DNA of 57,047 nt, from positions 3,053,888 through 3,110,934 of the forward strand of contig NW_008705561.1 in NCBI RefSeq assembly GCF_000186865.1, read 5' to 3'. The stretch's first letter is position 1. The number at the start of each line of letters is the position of its first letter. Below, piece after piece: positions 18,666-26,427 of the stretch. The translations under genes were made by a program, and so were the position numbers. A model generated the notes under the pieces. That model was not told where the DNA came from. It saw only the letters and a program-made list of their open reading frames with translations, and did not search any database. The stretch is from Aureococcus anophagefferens. Lineage: Eukaryota; Sar; Pelagophyceae; Pelagomonadales; Pelagomonadaceae.

Positions 18666-19388
18666 TTAGTTTTTGATAAAATGGAGCGTGAGGTTGTTCG
18701 CGGGCATGGGGATTTTCGCGGCGAGCCGGAGGCCGCGCTGCGCCGCGAGGGCCGCGAGGTCGCTGACGTCGCGGAGCCCCCAGGCGCCGTTCGTCGACCG
18801 GAGCTTCGCGTCGAAGCGCTCGTTGCCCGCGCCGCCGTCGTCGCCGACGAATGCGCCGTCGACCTTGAACGGGCCGTACGCGCACAGGTGGCCGCCGGGC
18901 TTGAGCGCCCGGGCGGCGTGCTCGAAGAGGCCCTCGGAGCAGGCCCAGGGCGTGATGTGGAGCGTGTTGGCGCAGATGACGAGCGACAGGGACGCGTCGG
19001 CGACCGCCGCGGGCCACGGCTCGCGCAGGTCGAGTGCGATCGCCGGCAGGCAGTTCGGGAAGATGGCGCGGCCGTGCGCGTCGATGTTCGCGAGCTCGTC
19101 GAGGCCGGCGCGCAGGCCGATCTTGCCGTGCTTCGACCACTGCTCCTCGGGCGCCGCCGCCGCCGCCGGCACGTACTCCGACGGCCGGAACGTCAACGTC
19201 GGGAAGCCCGGCGCGACGACCTCGAGCAGCGCGCCGGTGCCCGTCGCGATCTCCAGCGCGTCGCCCGCGATGTCGTCGGGGAGGATGACGAGAAGCGCCT
19301 TGAGGATCGGGATGCGATTGCGCAGGGCGCTGGGGTGGTGCTGCTGGCCGGCGACGTGCGCCGTCGGATCGGAGACGTGCGCCGCCAT
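18666..19388 (-). CDS. METTL26: DUF938/METTL26-family methyltransferase-like protein
   Basis: 240 residues, the full family length. Family landmarks appear in order: SALRNRIPILKALLVILP, GDALEIATGTGALLEVVAPGFP (SAM-binding motif I), TFRPSEY, ALDLREPWP, CANTLHITPWACSEGLFEHAARALKPGGHL, YGPFKVDGAF, FDAKLRSTNGAWGLRDV and the terminal MPANNLTLHFIKN. These match DUF938 proteins (family knowledge). The substrate is not established for the family. The protein is soluble with no targeting peptide. It is divergent from the dynamin gene across a ~510-bp intergenic region. Confidence 0.9.
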   Translation of the reverse strand: MAAHVSDPTAHVAGQQHHPSALRNRIPILKALLVILPDDIAGDALEIATGTGALLEVVAPGFPTLTFRPSEYVPAAAAAPEEQWSKHGKIGLRAGLDELANIDAHGRAIFPNCLPAIALDLREPWPAAVADASLSLVICANTLHITPWACSEGLFEHAARALKPGGHLCAYGPFKVDGAFVGDDGGAGNERFDAKLRSTNGAWGLRDVSDLAALAAQRGLRLAAKIPMPANNLTLHFIKN

Positions 19389-19901
19389 GTGCTAGAGACA
19401 ACGTGGGTGCTGTGGGCGTTGTGGTCGACCGGTCAGGCACCTGGCTGGGCTGCTTCAGTGTCGTCTCGAGGCACGAAAGCCCCGGATCCAACCCTCCATT
19501 TTCTCAATTCTCGCGCTGTGCCGAGCTCCAACGAGGTCGAGGGCGTCATTTTTTTACAACGCCGGCTCTTTGGGGGGAGTTGCGACCTCCTGGCGACCGC
19601 CATAACCCCACCTTCTGCGCGCGTGCGTGCCCATTCTCCCGAAAGTTTAGGAAGCTGCACACAACTGTCGTTGCTGAATCGCTGTTTTTTTTTGCAGAAA
19701 ACCGATTATTCTGCGGCAAGCTGTTCAAAATGAAAAACGGCCGTTGTCCGACGAATCGCAGCCGAGTTTGAGGGTTGAGGCCCGCGTCGAGTAGAATTGG
19801 CGCCCACTGTTGCGGGGTTGTCGCTCCTTGACAGAAACCGCGGCGACGCGCCGACGCCCCCGGGGTTTGGGTCTCCTCGAAACGCTCAGCGCTCCGGCGC
19901 C
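19389..19901. other. Divergent intergenic/promoter region
   Basis: Between the METTL26-like and dynamin starts. It is AT-richer than the genes, with T- and A-runs around 19683-19740. No plausible gene, tRNA or repeat seen; it presumably holds both promoters and 5' untranslated sequence. Confidence 0.6.
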
Positions 19902-22900
19902 ATGGTGCGCGCGTGCGCTCTCATCGCTTCACTGTTTGTCGTTGTCCGCGCGGCAGTCAGCGGCGGCGGGTGGTCTTCGACCCCCCGGTTCGGCCCCCGG
20001 AAGACGGTGGACCTCGTCGGCGGCGCGACGGACGACGCCGAGTCCGACGCCCAACGCGAGCGCCTGCGAGATTCCGGTGTCCCGCGCGCGGCGCGCCGGC
20101 GGCGACCCCGTTCTGAGCGACCGGCCGCCGCCGCGCGCCCGCTCCCCTCCCCCCCCGGCCGGCGCCCCCGCCGCCACAACACCGCTTCCGGGACGCGGGG
20201 CTCGCCCCGCTCGAGGGGCGGCACGGGCGCCGGGCCCCAGTCCAGGGCGTTCGGCCGTTCCGACCGAGCGGCCGCCGCCGCCGCAACCCGCACCCCCGCG
20301 CCCCCAAGGCCCCCTCAAACCGCACCCCCTTCATCAGGTACGAGGCCTACAACAGCCTGCACTCGCTGGCGAACACGTACAAGAAGCCCTTCGACGTGCC
20401 GTCGGTCGTCGTCATCGGCGCGCAGTCGAGCGGCAAATCGGCGCTCGTCGAGGCGCTCATGGGCTTCCAGTTCAACGAGGTCGGCGGCGGCACGCGCACG
20501 CGGCGGCCCATCGCGCTCCAGATGCACTACAACGCGGCCTGCGACGAGCCCGCGTGCTACATCATGGACGAGCGGTTCTCCGGCGGCGAGCCCGTCGACG
20601 GCGGCGCGCCGTTCGAGCGCCGCGCGACGCTCGCGGAGGCGCGGCGCTTCATCGAGGAGGAGAACCGGCGCCTCGAGCGCGACCAGCACCGGAGCTTCGA
20701 GGCGCGGGAGATCGTCATGCGCGTCGAGTACCGCCACTGCCCGAACCTGGTGTTGGTCGACACGCCGGGCCTCGTCGGCGGCGGCGGCGACGTCTTCGGC
20801 GACGACTTCGGCGAGGAGTCGCACGAGTCGCCCCACGCGCGGGGCATGAAGCGCCAGGCCCGCGAGGCCTACGAGCTCGCCCTGGGCAAGGCGCGCGCGC
20901 GGAACGCCGTGCTGCTCTGCGTCGACGACGGCAACGACTGGAAGCTCGGGTCCATCGCGCGGCGGCTCTGCGCGGACGCGGACCCGACGCTGAGCCGCAC
21001 GGTCGTCGTCTCGACGAAGCTCGACACGAAGCTCGTCCAGTTCGGGTCCGGCCGGGACGTGGCGTCCTTCCTCCGGGCCAAGGTGCTCCACGACCTCCAC
21101 CCGCGGCTGCTGGCGGGCCCGTTCTTCACGTCCGTGCCCTGCGGCCGCGTCGCGGGCGCGATCTCCCCGGGCGGCGACGCCTGGGACCCCCAGGGCGGCG
21201 CGCCGGAGAACCAGCCCTGGGACCTCGACGACGAGGGCTTCTACGAGGACGACGGCGTCGCGTTTAGGGGCGACGCGGAGTTCCGCGCCGCGACGGCGCG
21301 CGCGTCGCGCGCGGACCGGTCGCTCGTCAAGTCCAAGGTCGGCTTCGAGTTCTTCGACAAGGCGGCGCCCCAGCTCGGCGTCGGCGCGCTGCGCCAGTTC
21401 CTCGAGCGCCACGTCGAGCTCCAGTACCGGTCGAACGTCGCGCGGGTCGTGCCGCTGCTCCGGCAGGAGCGGCTCCGGACCGAGGCCGCGCTCGAGGCGA
21501 CGGACATCGAGCTCGACGCGCTGACGCCGGAGAAGCTGCGGCGCTCGGCGGAGACCATCGCGGACAAGTTCTGCCGGTCCCTGAGCGCGGCCGTCGCGGG
21601 CTCGGTGTCCGCGCCGCCGGACGTCTACGGCGAGCGCCTCGCGGACGAGCGGCTCAACGGCGGCGCGTTCCAGGCGCCCGCGGAGTCCGCCGCCGACCAG
21701 GAGGGCCTCTTCGACGACCCGGACCGCGCGCGCGTCATGCGCGGCGGCTTCGGGCTGAACCCGCGCGCGCCGCGGCGGCCGACGTCGCGGTCCGCGTTCG
21801 CGACGGCGACGGCGCCGGGGCTCGCGTCCACGCCCGGGTCCTTCCACCAGCCCCCGCCGCCGGGCCCCGGGGACGCGTCCATGCAGCTCACGCTGTCCCA
21901 GACGGCCCTGGACGGGGCCGTGGGCCACGCGGACGCGAACCTCTACGGCGGCGCGCAGTACCGCCGCGCGCTCCGCGAGTTCGCGCTCGCCGTGCGCCAC
22001 CTGTCGCTGCCGTCCGTCGACGGCGACGAGATCGCCAACGCTTTGGGCGTCGGCGACGCCCACGACGGCGCGGACTTCGTGCGCGCGTCCTGCGTCATCG
22101 CCGTCGACAAGGCGCGCCGGTCCTTCGAGCCGCAGCTCCAGACGCTCGCGGAGCGCGTGAGCCACGTCATGCGGCGCCTGCCGCCGGTCATCGAGTGCAT
22201 GATGGAGTCGCAGCCCGGCCGCGCCTTCGGCACGTCCGGGCCGCGGTCCGGCCGCAAGGGCGACGTCGTGCTCACGGGCGACGCGTCGGGCCCCTACGAC
22301 GGCGTCATGCAGCTGATCGCGTCCATCTACGACACGTACGTCCACGAGCTCGCGGACCGGGCCGTCGCGCGCTGCAAGGACGACCTGGAGGCCATGACGC
22401 GCTTCGTGACCTGGGACCTGGCGTCGTCGTCCGACGCCAAGTCCGCCGTCAAGGCGGCGCTGGAGCCGACGCCGGACCTCGCGCGCGCGTTGGACGACCT
22501 CGACGGCGCGCCGCCGCGGAAGCAGAAGCGCCGCTCCAAGGCGAACAAGTGGTTCTCCGCCAAGGACGAGGTCGCCGTCGAGGCGTCGGTCCTCGACGAC
22601 TGGAAGCGCTCCGTCGCCGACGAGGACAGCGACGTCGCGCTCTCCAGCGACGAGCTCGTCGAGGCGCTTGGCGCAGCCGCGCGGCGCGCTGAGCCCCGTG
22701 GCGACGCCCACGGAGATCGTCGGGTCCCTCGTGCGCCGCATCGCGGCGGCCTGGCGCGAGCACTTCGCGCGGACCGTGGCCGTCAAGTTCAACTGCTTCT
22801 TCCTCATGCCGTTCGTCGACGACTTCCCGCTCTACCTCCGGGAGAAGCTCGACGACCACGTCCACACCCCCGAGAACGGCGGCGACGGCGCCTTCGCGCT

Positions 22901-23039
22901 CTTCGACGTCGCGCGGGCCCGCGCGGCCCTCGAGAAGCGACGAGACGACCTGCGCAACGAGCTCGCGGCGAACGCGAAGCTCCACGACACGTTCGACGCG
23001 ATCCAGCGCGCGTGCGCCGAAACCGCCCCCTCGCCCTAG
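19902..23039 (+). CDS. DRP5B: ARC5/DRP5B-like dynamin GTPase with N-terminal signal; one-base frameshift
   Basis: The GTPase domain begins YEAYNSLHSLANTYKKPFDVP, VVVIGAQSSGKSALVEALMG (P-loop), FQFNEVGGGTRTRRPI, then LVLVDTPGLVG (G3). The GGGT-TRRPI wording is that of plant ARC5/DRP5B, which constricts dividing plastids and peroxisomes (family knowledge). The C-terminal WREHFARTVAVKFNCFFLMP matches ARC5's terminal region. A first exon from 19902 (MVRACALIASLFVVVRAAVS) looks like a signal peptide. Joining 20065 to 20338 via a GC-AG intron gives ...RERL-YEAYNSL, matching ARC5 well; the donor is inferred. Near 22667 one base is surplus: the frame moves from VEAL to AQPRGALSPVATPTEIVG. Corrected length is about 954 residues. 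The shift is either an assembly error or a real lesion. Confidence 0.8.
20066..20337 (+). other. Probable GC-AG intron in the dynamin gene
   Basis: 272 bp of C-rich, non-coding-looking sequence ending CCTTCATCAG. The only nearby donors that keep phase are GC at 20066 and GT at 20042. The first gives the better homolog-like junction. No terminal inverted repeats or target duplication are seen, so it is not an introner of the type described here. Confidence 0.5.
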
Positions 23040-23435
23040 CCCTCGCCGTCGTTCGCCGCGCCGGCGGCTGACGGCGCGAGCCCCGCTCCCCCCCCCAAAC
23101 CCCCCAAGCACGCCACGAGCGCGACGGCCACGGCCGGCGCCCCGGAGCCCGCCCGGGCCGACCGCCACCCCGGGCCGCTCCGCGCGCGTCTCGGCGGACA
23201 CCGCCGGACGCCCGGCGCCGGCCGACCGTCGCCCGCTCAGCTAAGCCCCTGTGTCCTCGTTGCGGTGGTCGCGATTGACTAAGCAATTTGACTTCAACGT
23301 GAGGGCTATGGTGCACCCATGGTGCTGCGATTCGCACAGACAAGCGCGGTGTAAACCTGAACAACCAACACCTCGGCGAGCGCGATCTCGAAGGACGTCA
23401 GCGCGTAGCCGTCGACGCCGAGGGCAATTGCCGAT
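23040..23435. other. Intergenic region
   Basis: About 400 bp between two same-strand genes. It contains homopolymeric C tracts (23089-23096) and a TTTGACTTCAACG box (23287-23299) related to the GTTGACTTC motif in other promoters. The palindromic GGTGCACC segment near 23310 is also here. No gene seen. Confidence 0.5.
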
Positions 23436-24839
23436 ATGAGCGCTTGCGACGCGTGCGGTAAGGAAGGCGCGAAGCTGAAGTGCACGCGGTGCCGGACGAC
23501 GCGGTACTGCGATCGCGATTGCCAGGCCGCGCACTGGAAGAGCGGCCACAAGGCGGCGTGTGGCGCGGCGGCCCCGGCGCCCGCCGAGGCCCCGGCGCCC
23601 GCCGAGGCGACTCCGTCGCCCGTCGAGCCGCTCGACGAGTCGAGCTTCGACTGCGCGGTCTGCCTGCAGCTGCTCTGCGAGCCGACGACGCTGCCGTGCG
23701 GCCACAGCTTCTGCCGCGGCTGCGTCGCGGACGCGCTCACGGCGGCGGCCGCGCGGTGCCCCGCGTGCCGGTCGGCCGTGCCCGCGCGCGTCGCGGGCGA
23801 CCTGCGCGTGAACCGCCTCCTCGAGCAGGTCGTCCACGCGCGAGCGCCGGACGCGTACGCCGCGCGCCGAGCCGCGCTCGCGGCGGCGCCGCGGGCCGGG
23901 GCGCCGGAGCCGCCGTCGCGCTGGACGGTCGTCGCCGACCTGCTGTCGCCCGCGTCCCTGGCCGTCCTCGCCCTCGTCGACGTGCTCGGCGCGCCGGTCG
24001 CGGTGTCGTTCGAGGGCATGACGTACTGCGACGACAAGCGGCGGCCCGAGTGGGCGCGGCCCGAGGCGCCCGGCACGGGCGTCCCGCGCCTCGAGTGCCG
24101 CCCGCGCGAGGGCGCCCCGGTCGTCGTCACCGAACCCGCGAGCATCATCCGCGCGCTCCTCGAGCTCTACGGCGAGGGCCGCGTCGACGTCGGGCCGTCG
24201 CCGTCGAAAGCGTCGGCGGGCCTCGTCGACCGCGTCCGCGGCGAGCAGCTCTTCGACACGGCGTGGACGATGCTCGTCAACCCGGTGTCGCAGCACCTCT
24301 TCTGTGCGGTCTGGGATGGCCACTGCAACGCGCCGGGGACCCGGGGGCTCGTCGACGCGCTCGAGTGGGTCGACCGCACCGTCGGGCCCGCGGTCGCCGC
24401 CCACGCCGGGCCGCGGCGGACCGTCCTCGAGATCACCGTCGGCGCGCCGCTGCTCCTGCTCCGGCTCGTCCAGGACATGGTCCTCGACGACGCGCTCCAG
24501 GTGCGGCCGGGGCTTCGGGCCTTTGTGGCGCGCGTGGAGCGGTCGGACGTCGGCCAGGCCGTGGCGCGCCGCGTGGGCGCGTCCCGCCATCTGCAAGCGT
24601 ACCGCGAGAGGGTGAGGCGCGGCATCGGAATGGCAGTCATCATGCTCAGCGGCCAGACCCCCGCATTTGACGAGAGAGCAGCGTCGAAACTTGTCCGCCC
24701 CACGTTCCCGTATCACGACAACAACCTGGGCTCCGCCAGCGACGGCGCGGAGTTCTACCGCCCCACTTCCGATTTGGGCAAAGAGGAGCTTTTCGAAGAC
24801 TACCTCAGGCGCTACGACAACGACAAGAGCGACTATTAG
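23436..24839 (+). CDS. MYND + RING finger protein with GST-like C-terminal domain
   Basis: 467 residues. The MYND zinc finger spans Cys4-Cys42 (CDACGKEG..LKCTRCRTTRYC...HWKSGHKAAC). A RING finger spans Cys73-Cys111 (CAVCLQLL...LPCGHSFCRGC...RCPACRS). From ~158 to ~395 the pattern resembles a glutathione-transferase fold: VLALVDVLGAPVAVSFEGM, then GVPRLECREGAP-like sequence with VVVTEPASIIRALLELYG (similar to the GST 'L.ES.AI..YL' element), then a helical C-terminal half. It is probably a RING E3 ligase with MYND protein-binding. The GST-like part may be non-catalytic. The C-terminal 70 residues are less GC-rich. The combination is unusual. Confidence 0.75.
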   Translation: MSACDACGKEGAKLKCTRCRTTRYCDRDCQAAHWKSGHKAACGAAAPAPAEAPAPAEATPSPVEPLDESSFDCAVCLQLLCEPTTLPCGHSFCRGCVADALTAAAARCPACRSAVPARVAGDLRVNRLLEQVVHARAPDAYAARRAALAAAPRAGAPEPPSRWTVVADLLSPASLAVLALVDVLGAPVAVSFEGMTYCDDKRRPEWARPEAPGTGVPRLECRPREGAPVVVTEPASIIRALLELYGEGRVDVGPSPSKASAGLVDRVRGEQLFDTAWTMLVNPVSQHLFCAVWDGHCNAPGTRGLVDALEWVDRTVGPAVAAHAGPRRTVLEITVGAPLLLLRLVQDMVLDDALQVRPGLRAFVARVERSDVGQAVARRVGASRHLQAYRERVRRGIGMAVIMLSGQTPAFDERAASKLVRPTFPYHDNNLGSASDGAEFYRPTSDLGKEELFEDYLRRYDNDKSDY

Positions 24840-24914
24840 GGGCGCCACCGTGTAAAAAGTGTGCCACCGTGACCTTCAGCTTCGAATTCCGCACATACAA
24901 GCTTGCAGCGACGG

Positions 24915-24972
24915 CGACCGGCAAGCACAAGGTGCTTTTAGTCGTCCTCACCGGACGACACGCGGATGTGTC
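24915..24972. repeat. Direct repeat, copy 1 (3'-end fragment of SAP/beta-barrel gene)
   Basis: About 58 bp closely matching 26371-26427. On the minus strand both copies read GHIRVSS(G/A)EDD followed by a stop, so copy 1 is a detached duplicate of the last codons and 3' flank of the gene at 26394. The two copies bracket the AT-rich gene. Confidence 0.8.
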
Positions 24973-25161
24973 CTCGCCCGGGTCTTGCGATTGCCTTGCG
25001 CGGTCGGAGTCGCGATCGCGATCGTGCGGTGTATCGTGCGCGCGGCCAGTTGCTGCCGTCAATTTGAAGACTTCAGTTCCGGCGCGCTCGGCCAGACTCT
25101 GACCCCGCCGCGTCTCGGCTCGAGCTGCTGCGACGCGCCCCGTGGCACTGCGGGCGACTCG

Positions 25162-25224
25162 GACGACGCGCGCGCCGCCGCGGACGACGCGCGCGCGGCT
25201 GCGGACGACGCGCGCGCGGCTGCG
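25162..25224 (+). repeat. 21-bp tandem repeat, three units
   Basis: Three units of about GACGACGCGCGCGCGGCTGCG (25162, 25183, 25204) with two or three changes in the first, followed by a partial fourth. If translated in frame it would read DDARAAA repeatedly. Confidence 0.85.
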
Positions 25225-25272
25225 GACGAAGTCGCGGAGTTTCGCAGTCGCAGGCCCGCCTGACTAAGTCAG

Positions 25273-26130
25273 ATGGAACCGGATCGTAAGCGGCAGAAGC
25301 AGCTTGAGAGGGAGATCGAGCGCCAGCGACGTTACGTCGAGGAATGGCGAGAGGAGAACGAAGCGACTGCGAATCTCTGGCTGGTCTTTACATACCCCGT
25401 CGAGGGCGGCGAGCAGTTTCGGATCCCGACTCGCCGCGAGTTCATCTCGTACTATTCCGGACTAGTCCGCGGCGCGCCGGACCCGACGGATGATGAGGCA
25501 GATGATGAGTTCCCCCTAATCGGCGACTTCCTACCCTCGACAGTCATAGCATTCGCGCGGTCTTGCTTGCCGAGCCCAACAGGGCTGCAACTTTATACGC
25601 GGCATGATTCATACCTCCGTCTTGTTTTACTTTCACATTACTTGGATGCGCCGATCCTGATGAATCACTGGTTAAAGGAGCTACAGCAACTGAAAGGCGA
25701 TCTACAAGTAGGTTCCGCATCCAATTTTCAGTTGATGTTTGCTCTGCGAGATAAGGGCCTGATTTACGATATGAGCGAGCGCAGTTTGGAGCGCTTTAAT
25801 AATGTGTATCACGGATTCAATGAGACGGAGAAGCTAATATACCACAAGCACGCGCATCAAATATTCAGTGAGAATTATGAAGTTTGCCAAAAGAATCTTG
25901 AAAAGCATGAAAATAAATGGACTGAGTGGGACGAGGAAATACCGCAACTTGAAATCCCAGGAGGCGATTATGAAAATTATCCAGGAGATGATTGCAAAAA
26001 ACTTTACGAGCATATTGGCAAAGGATATGACATGATGGGGGACTATCAGCGGACTGGAGAATCACTGCTTAAGCTTGTCGAGGCGTTGCTCGCCATGCCC
26101 CGTCCCGCGGCGCCGCCGTCGCGCGCGTAG
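25273..26130 (+). CDS. AT-rich orphan gene, possible BTB/Skp1-like fold
   Basis: 285 residues beginning MEPDRKRQKQLEREIERQRR (charged helix). A middle segment, FLPSTVIAFARSCL through LRLVLLSHYLDAPILMNHWL (~93-136), resembles the helical 'L.AA.YLD...L' part of BTB/Skp1 domains. The rest is acidic and helical without a known domain. Base and codon use differ sharply from all neighbours: codons such as AAT, TAT, GAA and AAA are common, and local GC is roughly half from 25560 to 26080. The last dozen residues (MPRPAAPPSRA) return to host-like GC-rich sequence. That suggests the frame reads out of an inserted segment into older DNA. Horizontal or viral origin is plausible but unproven. Confidence 0.6.
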   Translation: MEPDRKRQKQLEREIERQRRYVEEWREENEATANLWLVFTYPVEGGEQFRIPTRREFISYYSGLVRGAPDPTDDEADDEFPLIGDFLPSTVIAFARSCLPSPTGLQLYTRHDSYLRLVLLSHYLDAPILMNHWLKELQQLKGDLQVGSASNFQLMFALRDKGLIYDMSERSLERFNNVYHGFNETEKLIYHKHAHQIFSENYEVCQKNLEKHENKWTEWDEEIPQLEIPGGDYENYPGDDCKKLYEHIGKGYDMMGDYQRTGESLLKLVEALLAMPRPAAPPSRA

Positions 26131-26341
26131 GAGCATGCGTGCTTACACGGGTCTCGGGGGCGGACGGCGTGTTGTGGAGGAGGGCCGCGTAGCTCGGGTT
26201 CGGCGCGAGGATGGCGTAGTAGGCGAGGACGTCGCCCACGGGCCGGCCGAGCTCCACGCCGTGGACCACGGCGACGGCGGAGAAGTACGTGTCCGTCTCG
26301 CGGACGCGGCGCTCGAGGACCTCGGGGTCGTACAACGCCAC
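26069..26341 (-). pseudogene. Possible 5' exon or truncated gene (MALYDPEVLERRV...)
   Basis: From the ATG at 26341 about 65 residues (MALYDPEVLERRVRETDTYF, then FSAVAVVHGVELGRPVGDVL and AYYAILAPNPS) have host-like codon use and protein-like composition. At ~26146 a consensus donor GTAAGC follows. Beyond it the frame runs into the GC-rich edge and then the AT-rich segment. It may be a first exon whose downstream part was displaced by the AT-rich insertion, or a whole gene with a distant exon. The start is 52 bp past the stop of the same-strand SAP gene. Family not recognised. Confidence 0.4.
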
Positions 26342-26370
26342 CTTCCTCCAAGCCCACCCAGACGAGCGCA

Positions 26371-26427
26371 GCGATAGGCAAGCACAGGTGTTACTAGTCG
26401 TCCTCCGCGGACGACACGCGGATGTGG
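26371..26427. repeat. Direct repeat, copy 2 (3' end of SAP/beta-barrel gene)
   Basis: The native location of the repeated sequence: last ~11 codons, stop and ~20 bp of 3' flank of the minus-strand gene ending at 26394. See copy 1 at 24915-24972. Confidence 0.8.

Larger units (their letters stand above)
24840..25272. other. Non-genic stretch with repeats upstream of the AT-rich gene
   Basis: It holds the direct-repeat copy 1 and a tandem repeat. An open frame (24859-25263) spans it, but the sequence has no domain and ends in the simple repeat, so I do not call it a gene. Confidence 0.5.

Noticed and set aside
22655..22680. Programmed frameshift or mini-intron in the dynamin gene
   Set aside because: No slippery heptamer, and the only GT-AG option would be about 19 bp; a sequencing or assembly indel is simpler.
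20315..22807. Long minus-strand open frame opposite the dynamin gene
   Set aside because: The sequence is Arg/Val-rich and is the reverse-complement shadow of the dynamin codons; no domain.
25162..25224. CRISPR-like array
   Set aside because: Units are contiguous 21-mers without spacers in a eukaryotic genome; a simple tandem repeat.
24859..25263. 134-codon open frame before the AT-rich gene
   Set aside because: No domain, contains a direct-repeat fragment of the SAP gene in the wrong strand and ends in a 21-bp tandem repeat.
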